Shown one piece after another: positions 6,936-14,580 of a stretch of 40,416 nucleotides of DNA. Every line of letters starts with the position of its first letter. Position 1 is the stretch's first letter. Made by a program: the position numbers and the translations under genes. This DNA comes from an uncultured Lachnospiraceae bacterium (GTDB taxonomy: Bacteria > Bacillota > Clostridia > Lachnospirales > Lachnospiraceae): the NCBI GenBank assembly GCA_947174495.1, contig CAMWJC010000024.1:1-40416 (forward strand). The letters run 5' to 3'. The notes beneath the pieces were generated by a model that saw only the letters and a list, made by a program, of their open reading frames with translations, did no database searches and was not told where the DNA came from.

Positions 6936-7517
6936 ATGTCAGAGATTAAGAAAAGTAAATATAATGAACCGGCGGATATAGTAATTTATGTTAAGGATCG
7001 TGGAATAGTCCTTAGGGAAAAATCCTTGATCGCCATTGACAAGGAGAAGTGTAAGACAGCAGCTGTAGGGAATGAGGCTGAAGGGTTAGATCAGGGACCG
7101 GAGGGCCCGGTTGCAGTCATTTCTCCTCTGCGGCAGGGAATGATAACGGATTTTATTGTGGCAAGAGAAATGTTTAAGGGACTTTTTGAAAAGGCTCAGG
7201 TTAAGGTAAAAGGAGTTCAGCGTCCGAAGCGGATTGCAGTCAGTGTTCCTAAGGGAATATGTGAGGTTGAACTTAAAACATATGTGGATTTGTTCAGTGT
7301 AACCTTTAATATGAATGTTCCCTTATCATGCTTTACTGACATGGAAATGAATGAGTTTATTGAAACATCTGCAGATAAGTACAAAGTCATCGTAGGCATT
7401 ACTAAGGATAATCCGGCAGCTTACATTAGGGAACAGCTTAAATATACCCTGAAATATTCGAAAGAAGCAGGGATTGGCAGAGAAGAGGTAATGCAGATGC
7501 TACAGAAAGAAATCTGA
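6936..7517 (+). CDS. Short MreB-like protein lacking the nucleotide-binding start
   Basis: The first two-thirds align by eye with subdomain IA of the bacterial actin MreB: VIYVKDRGIVLREKSLIAID, AAVGNEAEGLDQGPEGPVAV, ISPLRQGMITDFIVAREMF, then RPKRIAVSVPKGICEVEL. The usual opening IGIDLGTANT, which forms the first phosphate loop, is missing; here the protein opens NEPADIVIYV. It is 193 aa, whereas MreB is about 335, and the second half of the actin fold is absent. It ends with a helical segment (AAYIREQLKYTLKYS). ATG 6936 is chosen because GGAGGG lies just upstream. It cannot be a normal ATP-driven MreB filament; it may be a partner or a regulatory relic. It follows nth on the same strand. Confidence 0.7.
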   Translation: MSEIKKSKYNEPADIVIYVKDRGIVLREKSLIAIDKEKCKTAAVGNEAEGLDQGPEGPVAVISPLRQGMITDFIVAREMFKGLFEKAQVKVKGVQRPKRIAVSVPKGICEVELKTYVDLFSVTFNMNVPLSCFTDMEMNEFIETSADKYKVIVGITKDNPAAYIREQLKYTLKYSKEAGIGREEVMQMLQKEI

Positions 7518-7547
7518 TTCAAATGCGCAGGATATTCATACTGATTC

Positions 7548-8279
7548 TCACTTGGTTTGATTTCTCATTCCATGCTTTATGATCCAATCCTGCGCTTTGC
7601 TTTGCCCTGATTTTTTCCACATGGAAATAATGAATTCTGCCTTTTCCGGCGCATCTTTGTACAGGTCATTTAAATTGTTCCCAACACTTTTTTGAACAAA
7701 TTTTTCCGGATCATCTTTCAAATTTGTAAGGATCTCTGTGTAGCGTTCAAATTCGTCCAGTGCAACATACAGTTTCTGAGACCAAGGAAGACGGATACGG
7801 ACACCTTCACTTGCCAGTCTGCGGACATGGACATTTTGATCCTTTGTCCAGAGAATCAATTCGTCCATTATTTCTGCAGGGTGTTCTCTTAACAGAGGGC
7901 GGATAGCAAATTCGCCGGTAAATCTTTTGGTCAATTCCTTCAAAAAGGACATGGATAACTCTGGATCTTCATTTCCATGTCGTTCGACATATCTGCCAAT
8001 AGGCCACAGCCACCAGCCGAAGTTGAACATTCCTTCGGCTTTTTCTAATTCAGGACCAAGAATAGGAAAGAACGCCTGAATATTTTGGGAGTAATCTGCG
8101 CCCATGCTTTGTTCCATTGCGTCCACAATGCAGTCAAAACGTGCAAACAATTCTTTATCGTCTAATTGTTCAATCAGATTATGTAAAAAAAGCTCCTGAT
8201 TGAAATCAGGCATTGCTAAAACCAGTTTCTCGGAAAAATCCCGGATATATTGATTGTCATAATAATCTTTTTGCTTCAT
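7548..8279 (-). CDS. alkC: DNA alkylation repair glycosylase, AlkC family
   Basis: This HEAT-like-repeat DNA glycosylase family excises N3- and N7-alkylated purines. The family signatures are clear: HVRRLASEGVRIRLPW beginning near residue 151, and a later repeat ending SVGNNLNDLYKDAPE. The whole protein is alpha-helical, with no signal peptide. ATG 8279 follows AGGAGAG closely; the longer frame from 8327 would begin inside the promoter, so it is rejected, giving 243 aa. It is convergent with the MreB-like gene (30-base gap) and divergent from nrdR. It has its own promoter. The subfamily call (AlkC rather than AlkD) rests on the LASEG/LPW and NLNDLxKD motifs. Confidence 0.88.
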   Translation of the reverse strand: MKQKDYYDNQYIRDFSEKLVLAMPDFNQELFLHNLIEQLDDKELFARFDCIVDAMEQSMGADYSQNIQAFFPILGPELEKAEGMFNFGWWLWPIGRYVERHGNEDPELSMSFLKELTKRFTGEFAIRPLLREHPAEIMDELILWTKDQNVHVRRLASEGVRIRLPWSQKLYVALDEFERYTEILTNLKDDPEKFVQKSVGNNLNDLYKDAPEKAEFIISMWKKSGQSKAQDWIIKHGMRNQTK

Positions 8280-8302
8280 GATGATTTCCCTCTCCTGAAT
8301 AT

Positions 8303-8332
8303 AGAATAAGGTGCCAGAGGTATGCATGTCAA
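8303..8332 (-). promoter_or_regulatory. Promoter of alkC
   Basis: On the minus strand TTGACA (8332-8327) and TATTCT (8308-8303) are separated by 18 bases. A start near 8296 fits the ATG at 8279 and rules out the longer frame. Confidence 0.65.
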
Positions 8333-8378
8333 CTAATCTTTTTTTGGAAAGGTAATATTATGCCCTTTTACAAAATGG

Positions 8379-8407
8379 TTGACATAATTCAAAAAGTTAC
8401 CTATAAT
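8379..8407 (+). promoter_or_regulatory. Consensus promoter for the structured nrdR leader
   Basis: TTGACA at 8379-8384, spacer of exactly 17 bases, TATAAT at 8402-8407: both hexamers match the sigma-A consensus perfectly. Transcription would start near 8414 and run through two long hairpins and a repeat array before reaching nrdR at 8685. Confidence 0.85.
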
Positions 8408-8423
8408 GTACGCAAAGGGCAGA

Positions 8424-8486
8424 GTCAAGCACAAAAAGCCGCATCTGCCATGCTTGCATGAGCAGATGCGGCTTTTCGTGTTTGAC
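8424..8486 (+). ncRNA. 63-base near-perfect hairpin in the nrdR leader
   Basis: GTCAAGCAC (8424-8432) pairs with GTGTTTGAC (8478-8486), and AAAAGCCGCATCTGC (8434-8448) pairs perfectly with GCAGATGCGGCTTTT (8462-8476). The loop itself contains CATG-CTTG-CATG, so almost the whole segment is paired. The inner right arm ends in four T followed by CGTG, so it could also act as a weak terminator giving a short RNA of about 65 bases from the promoter at 8379. No coding gene precedes it on this strand. Confidence 0.6.
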
Positions 8487-8495
8487 GAGCGAAGC

Positions 8496-8537
8496 GAGAG
8501 AGCAAACGCACTGCCTTGGCAGTACGTTTGCTCTCTC
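8496..8537 (+). ncRNA. Second long hairpin in the nrdR leader
   Basis: GAGAGAGCAAACG (8496-8508) pairs with CGTTTGCTCTCTC (8525-8537); after one C/A mismatch ACTGCC pairs with GGCAGT around a TT turn. It is a nearly continuous 19-base-pair stem and has no T run after it, so it is not a standard terminator. Confidence 0.6.
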
Positions 8538-8648
8538 TGCCCGTGAAAGGGCAAGGCTTTTGCCCGTTCTACCCGTGAAAGGGCAAGGCTTTTGCCCGTT
8601 CTGCCCGTGAAAGGGCAAGGCTTTTGCTGTTCTGCCCGTGAAAGGGCA
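8537..8648. repeat. 32-base tandem repeat array, about 3.5 copies
   Basis: Copies begin at 8537, 8569, 8601 and 8632. The first two are 32 bases, the third 31, and the fourth is cut off after about 17. The unit begins CTGCCCGTGAAAGGGCA and continues AGGCTTTTGCCCGTT. Every copy has the small palindrome TGCCC-GTGAAA-GGGCA (ACCC in copy 2), and the first three can instead pair GGGCAA with TTGCCC (shortened in copy 3), giving competing folds. It directly abuts hairpin 8496-8537 and ends about 25 bases before the nrdR ribosome binding site. There are no unique spacers, so it is not CRISPR. Confidence 0.85.
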
Positions 8649-8684
8649 GAGGATATTACACAACATATTGAGGGAGGAAAACAT

Positions 8685-9134
8685 ATGAAATGTCCGTTTT
8701 GCGGCCACGAAAATACCAGAGTCATTGATTCAAGACCGGCGGAGGATAATAACTCCATCAGACGCCGTAGAGTCTGTGATGAGTGCGATAAGCGTTTTAC
8801 CACTTACGAGAAGGTAGAAACCATTCCGCTGATTGTAATTAAAAAGGACGATAACAGAGAAACCTATGATCGCTCAAAGATCGAAGCGGGAGTGCTTCGG
8901 GCATGTCATAAACGTCCCATCAGTGCGAATCAGATTAAGCAGCTTGTGGATGAGGTCGAAACGGAAATCTTCAGCGGAGATGAGAAGGAAATTCCCAGCC
9001 GTGTGATCGGAGAGCTGGTTATGAATAAGCTGAAAGATTTAGAAGCGGTTGCTTATGTGCGTTTTGCATCCGTGTATAGGGAATTTAAAGACATTAATAC
9101 GTTTATGGATGAACTTAAGAAGGTTTTGGAATAA
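8685..9134 (+). CDS. nrdR: Transcriptional repressor NrdR of ribonucleotide reductase genes
   Basis: NrdR senses ATP/dATP and represses nrd operons. A zinc ribbon is formed by Cys3, Cys6, Cys31 and Cys34 (MKCPFC ... VCDEC), followed by RFTTYEKVE and an ATP-cone domain of about residues 49-139 ([20 protein letters not shown]). At 149 aa it is full length. ATG 8685 after GGGAGG is clear; the longer frame from 8592 would translate part of the tandem repeat and is rejected. No nrd gene and no NrdR box is visible in the window, so its target lies elsewhere. Upstream is an unusually long structured leader, which suggests RNA-level control of nrdR itself. Confidence 0.97.
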   Translation: MKCPFCGHENTRVIDSRPAEDNNSIRRRRVCDECDKRFTTYEKVETIPLIVIKKDDNRETYDRSKIEAGVLRACHKRPISANQIKQLVDEVETEIFSGDEKEIPSRVIGELVMNKLKDLEAVAYVRFASVYREFKDINTFMDELKKVLE

Positions 9135-9188
9135 ACGATATTTATAATAGTTAAAGACAGATCAAGCAGTTACGGCACGGAGGCAAAA

Positions 9189-9491
9189 ATGTCAGAGAAT
9201 ACCGAAAACAGAGAAGGAAAGCTTACAGCAGAGGAGATAGCGGTTTTGGAAAAGGCAAAGAGACCGGTGATTATTGCCAATCGGTTTCGGTTGTTTTTTC
9301 TTTTTGGCAGTGTGATTCTTGTAATAGTTATTTATCTCAGTGATAAATTTGGAGCTGGAATTGGAGGCTATGAGAAGTTCTCTGCGTGGATGTACCTTTT
9401 TCTGTTTCTTGATATTGCGCTGATGCTGATTTCCATTTTTATTAAAATCGGCTGTGCAGTGCGGTATAATCACATATTGAAAAAATTGTAA
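9189..9491 (+). CDS. Two-helix membrane protein of unknown function (100 aa)
   Basis: Residues 1-30 are charged and cytoplasmic-looking (ENREGKLTAEEIAVLEKAKR). Two membrane helices follow: about 34-51 (LFFLFGSVILVIVIYL) and about 67-88 (WMYLFLFLDIALMLISIFI), ending in a short basic tail. CGGAGGC stands upstream of ATG 9189. The stop is 13 bases before the next gene, a PH-like protein, so the two form a pair. I do not recognise a family; it may be a membrane partner of the PH-domain protein. Confidence 0.7.
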   Translation: MSENTENREGKLTAEEIAVLEKAKRPVIIANRFRLFFLFGSVILVIVIYLSDKFGAGIGGYEKFSAWMYLFLFLDIALMLISIFIKIGCAVRYNHILKKL

Positions 9492-9504
9492 AGGAGAAAG
9501 GATT

Positions 9505-9885
9505 ATGGCAACTGAGTTTATAGAAAAAAAGAGATGGCTGTTTTTGGGAATGCCTTTTACTTTTACGAAATATTACATAAAGGAAAATACCATTACCATA
9601 GACAGCGGTCTGCTAAAAAAGGTTGAAAATGACTGCTATATGTATAAGGTACAGGATGTGGAACTTGTTACATCGCTGATGGAGCGGATATTTGGTTTGG
9701 GGACAGTGGTTTGTTATACCGGCGATACTACACATCCGAAGCTGATTCTTGAGCATATCAAGAACGCAAAGGAGATCAAGAATTATATTTTGGAGGCATC
9801 CGAAGAAGCGAGAATAAAACGGCGTACTTTAAATACGCTGGATATCGGTGCGGCGGATCTTTCAGATGGGGATTTTTCGGACTAA
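9505..9885 (+). CDS. Bacterial PH (bPH2/YdbS-YdbT-like) domain protein
   Basis: This single-domain soluble protein of 126 aa carries the bacterial PH pattern: TFTKYYIKENTITIDSGLLKKVENDCYMYKVQDVELVTSLMER in pieces, then the conserved turn FGLGTVVCYTGD and PKLILEHIKNAKEIKNYI. In the bPH2 family the same order (YxlTxxrlxixxGll...ixl.xIxdv.v..sllqrlfGlGdI) is usual, which makes the call fairly good. It lacks its own membrane helices; those are supplied by the preceding gene. AAAGGAGAAAG precedes ATG 9505. The unit closes with the hairpin at 9941. Confidence 0.75.
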   Translation: MATEFIEKKRWLFLGMPFTFTKYYIKENTITIDSGLLKKVENDCYMYKVQDVELVTSLMERIFGLGTVVCYTGDTTHPKLILEHIKNAKEIKNYILEASEEARIKRRTLNTLDIGAADLSDGDFSD

Positions 9886-9940
9886 GAAGCAGATTATTTA
9901 ATAACATTGACCGGAGTATAGTTATAGTTTACAGATCATA

Positions 9941-9967
9941 GGCGGTATGAGATTCTCATACCGCTTT
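9941..9967. terminator. Terminator between the PH-like gene and the facing minus-strand gene
   Basis: GCGGTATGAG pairs perfectly with CTCATACCGC around ATT, followed by TTTCCT. It lies between convergent genes ending at 9885 and 10008 and could serve both, though the T run is short. Confidence 0.7.
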
Positions 9968-10007
9968 CCTATAGTCAGCCATAGTTAATCAAAGCACCAT
10001 TGGTTTT

Positions 10008-10400
10008 TTAAGAGCATTTGTCTTTGGCGAGAATCTTTTCAAACAAAAGACCCGCCAGGAACCAGTTAGGAAAATAATCAAGACGTATGATTCTTCGGAT
10101 ATTCCATTTGGCAGTTTCGTAGTTCCAAGGACACATTTTATGTTTGCAAAGGTAAGCACCGGTTAAGTATTCGCCGATGTAAATACAGACGGCATAGATA
10201 CTTCCTCTAAGCCAGGCAGGAAAGTTTTTTAAAGGACCAAATAGAACGGATAGGAGGCAGGCACTTCCGTAAATTGGAAACATCCATAATGAGGTTTGTC
10301 CTATAAGGCGCATATCCCGGCGTCTTAAGGAGTCCAGTGCGGTAAAGATGATTTCCATGCACCATCCGATTAGCCCGCATTTGAAGAATTTTTTCAGCAT
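10008..10400 (-). CDS. CmpB-like putative ABC-transporter type IV membrane protein
   Basis: This matches by eye the small membrane family Pfam calls 'putative ABC-transporter type IV' (CmpB). Signature parts are FFKCGLIGWCMEIIFT at the start, LRRRDMRLIGQTSLWMFPIYG, GEYLTGAYLC, CPWNYETAKWNIRRIIRLDY, and a last hydrophobic segment FPNWFLAGLLFEKIL. Three or four membrane helices are seen. ATG 10400 is preferred to 10412 because AAAGGATGG lies about ten bases before it but almost abuts the upstream ATG; this gives 130 aa. No ATP-binding partner is near. Despite the family name, its role is unknown. Confidence 0.8.
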   Translation of the reverse strand: MLKKFFKCGLIGWCMEIIFTALDSLRRRDMRLIGQTSLWMFPIYGSACLLSVLFGPLKNFPAWLRGSIYAVCIYIGEYLTGAYLCKHKMCPWNYETAKWNIRRIIRLDYFPNWFLAGLLFEKILAKDKCS

Positions 10401-10506
10401 GGTAGTTACCATCCTTTACAAGTTTGCTTATAGTATGGCAATATAATCAAAGAATATACATATGAAGACAGAAAGAGCAAAAAAGCTGCGAAGAAATGAG
10501 GAAAAT

Positions 10507-11847
10507 ATGAATTATCAAGAAGTACTTGATTATGTGGAAGAGTTAAAAAAGTATGGGAGTGTTCCGGGACTGGACAACGTGCAAAGACTTTGTGAACGGC
10601 TGGGGAACCCTCAGGATAAGCTGAAATTTATCCATATAGCCGGAACCAACGGAAAGGGCTCAGTTCTGGCCTTTTGCTCGGAGATATTGAAAGAATCCGG
10701 GTATCGGGTAGGCAGGTACATTTCTCCTACGATCTTTGAATATCGGGAAAGAATACAGGTAAACGGAAGACCTGTCAGTAAAAAGGATTTATGTCGTTTG
10801 ATGGAGCTTATGAAAGGTTTGTGCGGGGAAATTGAAGCAGAGGGGAATCCTCATCCTACAGCTTTTGAAATCGAGACCGCAATGGCCTTTCTATATTTTT
10901 TGGAACAAAATTGTGATGTGGTGGTATTAGAGACTGGTCTTGGGGGACTTTTAGATGCCACAAATATCGTAAAAACTACGGTTTTGGAAATTATAACTTC
11001 CATCAGTCTTGATCATATGGGAATTTTGGGAAACAATCTTTCTGACATAGCGAAAAACAAGGCAGGGATAATGAAACCGGGTTCGAGAGCAGTAGCTTTG
11101 AAAGGAGATAACACGGTTATGGATGTTTTGGAAGGAAAGGCGAAGGAGCTTGCCATTCCGTTATCCGTGGTGGACCCGTCGGAGATAACCGGTGTAAAAA
11201 GCAGTCTGGAGAAACAAAGTTTTCGCTATAAAGGATATCGGGATCTTGCTATAAGTATGGTAGGAAAATACCAGCTTGAAAATGCAGCATTGTCCGTGTG
11301 TGCCATGGAGGAATTTGCAAAAGCAGGATTTCCCGTTAAAGAAAGGGCAGTCTATAAGGGACTTCTTCAAACCTTCTGGCCGGGCAGGTTTCAGATTCTT
11401 GAAAAAAAGCCGATGTTTATTGCGGATGGAGCTCACAACCGTGATGCGGCAGTACGTCTTGAGCAGTCCCTGCGGTTTTATTTTACAAATAGAAGAATTA
11501 TATATATAATAGGAATATTAAGAGACAAGGAGCAGGATGAGATTTTAAAGGTGACCTGTCCGCTGGCGGATCAGATTCTTACGGTACCAACGCCGGGGGA
11601 GAGAGGTCTGTCGGCTTATGACCTGGCATGTATAGTAAAAGAATATCATGATAATGTTACGGCCACGGACAGTGTACAGGAAGCGGTGGAGCTGGCTTAT
11701 CTGCTTGCGGATAAGGAGACAGTGATCGTTGCTTTCGGGTCCCTGTCTTATCTTGGAAATCTGATAAATGTTGTGAAAGCTGCCTCTGATAAGGAAAGCA
11801 GGAAAAAAATGGGGAGAGACTCACATGGTAAACAAAGAGAAAGTTGA
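10507..11847 (+). CDS. folC: Folylpolyglutamate synthase/dihydrofolate synthase
   Basis: FolC adds glutamate to dihydropteroate and then to folates. It is a Mur-ligase fold: P-loop GTNGKGS at residues 46-52, [41 protein letters not shown], and in the C-terminal domain WPGRFQIL and ADGAHN. At 446 aa the length is normal. ATG 10507 after GAGG is preferred over the longer frame starting at 10462. It is the first gene of a folate operon and overlaps folE by 23 bases, implying translational coupling. A TATAAT lies at 10442-10447, but no well-spaced -35 is visible. Confidence 0.95.
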   Translation: MNYQEVLDYVEELKKYGSVPGLDNVQRLCERLGNPQDKLKFIHIAGTNGKGSVLAFCSEILKESGYRVGRYISPTIFEYRERIQVNGRPVSKKDLCRLMELMKGLCGEIEAEGNPHPTAFEIETAMAFLYFLEQNCDVVVLETGLGGLLDATNIVKTTVLEIITSISLDHMGILGNNLSDIAKNKAGIMKPGSRAVALKGDNTVMDVLEGKAKELAIPLSVVDPSEITGVKSSLEKQSFRYKGYRDLAISMVGKYQLENAALSVCAMEEFAKAGFPVKERAVYKGLLQTFWPGRFQILEKKPMFIADGAHNRDAAVRLEQSLRFYFTNRRIIYIIGILRDKEQDEILKVTCPLADQILTVPTPGERGLSAYDLACIVKEYHDNVTATDSVQEAVELAYLLADKETVIVAFGSLSYLGNLINVVKAASDKESRKKMGRDSHGKQRES

Positions 11848-12388
11848 AGAGGCCGTTCGATTGCTTCTTGAAGGAATTGGAGAGGATTGCAGCAGGGAAG
11901 GTCTAAAGGAAACACCGATGCGGGTTGCACGGATGTATGAGGAATTGATGGAGGGGGCAGAGGCATCTGCAAAGGAGCATTTATCCAAAACCTTCAAAGT
12001 GCAGGATAACCAAATGATCTTGGAGAAGGATATTACTTTTTATTCTGTCTGCGAACATCATATGATGCCTTTTTTTGGGAAAATACATATTGCATATATT
12101 CCTGACGGAAAAGTTGTGGGTATCAGCAAGCTTGTAAGAACTGTGGAGGTTTACGCCAGACGTCTTCAGATTCAGGAGCGTTTGACGGCGGAGATTGCCG
12201 ATGCAATTATGGAGAATTTGAAGCCAAAGGGTGTTATGGTAATGGCACAGGCAGAGCATATGTGCATGACAATGCGGGGAGTAAAAAAGCCGGGAAGCAG
12301 AACCGTGACTGTTGTAACAAGAGGCGCATTCGAGAAGGATGAAAATCTGAAGATGTTATTTATGAATATGGTACAGCAGGGGGAATGA
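11825..12388 (+). CDS. folE: GTP cyclohydrolase I (FolE type)
   Basis: FolE converts GTP to 7,8-dihydroneopterin triphosphate, the first step in pterin and folate synthesis. The zinc ligands are visible: Cys76 and His79 in VCEHHMMPF, and Cys147 in EHMCMTMRG. The conserved [10 protein letters not shown] and the RLQIQERLT helix are also present. At 187 aa it is a full-length FolE1, with no sign of the zinc-independent FolE2 type. The start ATG 11825 sits inside the 3' end of folC with GGGGAGAG upstream. It leads directly to the HD-domain gene. Confidence 0.97.
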   Translation: MVNKEKVEEAVRLLLEGIGEDCSREGLKETPMRVARMYEELMEGAEASAKEHLSKTFKVQDNQMILEKDITFYSVCEHHMMPFFGKIHIAYIPDGKVVGISKLVRTVEVYARRLQIQERLTAEIADAIMENLKPKGVMVMAQAEHMCMTMRGVKKPGSRTVTVVTRGAFEKDENLKMLFMNMVQQGE

Positions 12389-12412
12389 CAAGAAGAGAGG
12401 CGGAATCAGAAA

Positions 12413-12895
12413 ATGGAGCGCATAAACCGCATTTTGAATCATGAAAAGTATCAAAAATATCTTGCAGAAAATGAGAGGGCAGAGGTGTCACGGCGCTTCT
12501 GCCGTCATAATATAGGGCATTTTTTGGATGTGGCCAGATTGGCAGTGATTTTAAATGAAACGGAAAGGTATGGTGCGGACAGAGAGTTGATCTATGCTGC
12601 TGCACTGCTGCACGATATTGGACGATGGATGCAGTATAAGGACGGTACGCCTCACGAGCAGGCAAGCGAAGCTTTATCTGGGGAAATTCTTACAGACTGC
12701 GGATTTGAGACAGAAGAGAAAAGCAGGATTCTGAAAGCAATCCGTGACCATAGAAACAGCAAGGTGCAGGAAGAGAGAAGCCTGTCCGGTCTTCTTTATC
12801 GGGCGGATAAGCTGAGCCGTCCTTGTTATGTCTGTAAAGCAGAAAAAGAATGTAATTGGAAGAATGGTAACAAAAATAAAGAGCTGATTTGGTAA
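12413..12895 (+). CDS. HD-domain phosphohydrolase inside the folate operon
   Basis: The metal-binding HD pattern is intact: His36 in RHNIGHFLDVAR, His67-Asp68 in LLHDIGRWM, then His81 (TPHEQASE) and IRDHRNS further on. These proteins cleave phosphate esters or nucleotides. The protein is 160 aa and is embedded between folE and folP, 24 bases after the first and 23 before the second. Folate synthesis needs removal of three phosphates from dihydroneopterin triphosphate between FolE and FolB, and no Nudix or other candidate is in this operon, so this protein may do part of that; the function is inference. It ends in a Lys-rich tail with CYVCKAEKEC, a Cys pair. Confidence 0.85.
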   Translation: MERINRILNHEKYQKYLAENERAEVSRRFCRHNIGHFLDVARLAVILNETERYGADRELIYAAALLHDIGRWMQYKDGTPHEQASEALSGEILTDCGFETEEKSRILKAIRDHRNSKVQEERSLSGLLYRADKLSRPCYVCKAEKECNWKNGNKNKELIW

Positions 12896-12918
12896 ACGGT
12901 AAATGGGGGACATTTAAA

Positions 12919-13737
12919 ATGCAAATTGGGAATAGGGATTTTGACCTGAAAAATCATACTTATATCATGGGAATATTGAATGTGACCCCGGATTCTTTCT
13001 CCGATGGAGGGCGGTACAATAAAATTGACAAAGCGCTTTTCAGAGTTGAGAAAATGATGGATCAGGGGATGGATATTTTGGATATTGGAGGAGAGTCTAC
13101 CCGGCCGGGATATTCTCCCGTTCACTGGCAGGAGGAGGCAAGGCGGGTGCTGCCGGTAATTGAGGCGGTGAAGAGAAGATTTACGGTACCCATTTCACTG
13201 GATACCAGTAAGAGTCAGGTTGCCAAGCTGGGGATTTATGCAGGAGTAAATATGATTAATGATGTGTGGGGACTGAAATTTGATGAGGAGCTTGCACCGG
13301 TAATCGCGAAAGAAAATGTGCCCTGTGTACTGATGCACAATCGAAAAGAGGCGGATTATCAGAACTTTATGGAGGACATGCTTTCCGATTTGAATGAAAG
13401 TCTTGAGATCGCTCATAAAGCAGGCATAACGGATGACAAGATTATTATTGACCCGGGAATCGGATTTGCCAAGACTTATGAGCATAATCTGGAGGTAATC
13501 GGAAAGCTGGAATTGTTGAGAAATATGGGCTATCCCGTTCTTTTGGGAACCAGTCGGAAATCCGTGATTGGAAAGGCCCTTGATCTCCCTACAAAGGAAC
13601 GTGTGGAAGGCACACTGGTTACTACCGTATTTGCCGTAGTAAAGGGGTGTTCGTTTGTTAGAGTACATGATATCAAAGAAAATGTGCGTGCAGTCAGGAT
13701 GGCAGAAGCAATTTTAGCAGTTGGCCAGGGAGATTAA
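12919..13737 (+). CDS. folP: Dihydropteroate synthase
   Basis: FolP joins p-aminobenzoate to 6-hydroxymethyl-dihydropterin diphosphate; it is the sulfonamide target. It is a TIM barrel with signatures MGILNVTPDSFSDGG, DIGGESTRPGYSPV, NDVWGLKFD, VLMHNR, IDPGIGFAKT and LLGTSRKSVIG, all intact. ATG 12919 has GGGGGA upstream; the longer frame from TTG 12889 overlaps the HD gene end and is not needed. Length 272 aa, normal. It ends one base before the folBK start. Confidence 0.97.
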   Translation: MQIGNRDFDLKNHTYIMGILNVTPDSFSDGGRYNKIDKALFRVEKMMDQGMDILDIGGESTRPGYSPVHWQEEARRVLPVIEAVKRRFTVPISLDTSKSQVAKLGIYAGVNMINDVWGLKFDEELAPVIAKENVPCVLMHNRKEADYQNFMEDMLSDLNESLEIAHKAGITDDKIIIDPGIGFAKTYEHNLEVIGKLELLRNMGYPVLLGTSRKSVIGKALDLPTKERVEGTLVTTVFAVVKGCSFVRVHDIKENVRAVRMAEAILAVGQGD

Positions 13738-13738
13738 T

Positions 13739-14557
13739 ATGGATTCGATCATTATCAGAGAGTTAGAGGTTTACGCCGGACATGGTGTGTATAAAGAGGA
13801 AACAGACTGCGGGCAGAAATTTTTGGTCAATGCGGTTTTAAATACGAATTTAAGACAGGCAGGGCTCAGTGATGATTTGTCCTGTTCCACGGATTATGGG
13901 AAGGTGTGCCATTTTATCAGTGACTATTTAAGACAGCATACCTTTTTGCTCATTGAAGCGGCGGCGGAACATCTTGCAGATGAGATTCTCCTTGCCTTCC
14001 CAATGATTATGGAACTTACCCTTGAAATTTGTAAACCTTCTGCGCCTGTGGGACTTCCATTAGCTTATGCGGCTGTTCAGATCAGAAGAGGATGGAAAAA
14101 GGTCTATCTGGGAATTGGCTCTAATATGGGAGATAAAAAAGAATATCTGGAAGAGGCGATAAAGAAGATTTGCGCCCACGAAAAGATTCGAAAGGTAAAA
14201 TGCTCGGAGCTTCTTACGACAGCGCCCTACGGAGGAGTAGAGCAGGAGGATTTTTTAAATGGCGCCGTTGAATTGGAAACACTTCTTACTCCGGAGCAAT
14301 TGCTTGGCTTTTTGCAGGAACTTGAAAAGGAAGCGGGGAGAGAAAGACTGATCCACTGGGGACCCCGGACTCTTGATCTGGATATTCTGCTTTTTCAGGA
14401 CTATGTATCCGATGACCCGTCTTTGACGGTGCCTCATCCCGATATGGAAAACCGCATGTTTGTATTAGAACCGCTTTCACAGCTTTGTCCTTATCATGTT
14501 CATCCCATTACAGGCAAAAGCATAAAGCAGATGCTTAAAGAACTACAGCAGGCGTGA
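13739..14557 (+). CDS. folBK: Fused dihydroneopterin aldolase and hydroxymethyl-dihydropterin pyrophosphokinase
   Basis: The first domain (about residues 1-118) is FolB: IIRELEVYAGHGVYKEET, STDYGKVC, LTLEICKPSAPVG. The second (about 120-272) is FolK: VYLGIGSNMGDKKEYLEEAI, TAPYGGVEQEDFLNGAVELE, RTLDLDILLFQD and VPHPDMENRMFVLEPL. Together they convert dihydroneopterin to the FolP substrate. ATG 13739 follows AGGGAG; it lies one base past the folP stop, so the genes are coupled. FolB-FolK fusions are common in Clostridia. The 272-aa length equals the sum of the two domains, with no linker. Confidence 0.96.
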   Translation: MDSIIIRELEVYAGHGVYKEETDCGQKFLVNAVLNTNLRQAGLSDDLSCSTDYGKVCHFISDYLRQHTFLLIEAAAEHLADEILLAFPMIMELTLEICKPSAPVGLPLAYAAVQIRRGWKKVYLGIGSNMGDKKEYLEEAIKKICAHEKIRKVKCSELLTTAPYGGVEQEDFLNGAVELETLLTPEQLLGFLQELEKEAGRERLIHWGPRTLDLDILLFQDYVSDDPSLTVPHPDMENRMFVLEPLSQLCPYHVHPITGKSIKQMLKELQQA

Positions 14558-14580
14558 AAATAATTCATGTGGAGACGAAC

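Noticed and set aside
8537-8648. CRISPR array
   Set aside because: The repeats are directly adjacent with no unique spacers, only 3.5 copies exist, and no cas genes are present.
8333-8803. Two overlapping minus-strand frames (8333-8803 and 8397-8708) with repeated peptide blocks
   Set aside because: The peptide repeats come from the 32-base tandem repeats, the frames overlap nrdR, and there is no ribosome binding site. The perfect promoter runs the other way.
10401-10506. Tetrahydrofolate riboswitch before folC
   Set aside because: About 100 bases are available, but the GC-rich conserved core of the THF aptamer is not visible and the region is AT-rich.
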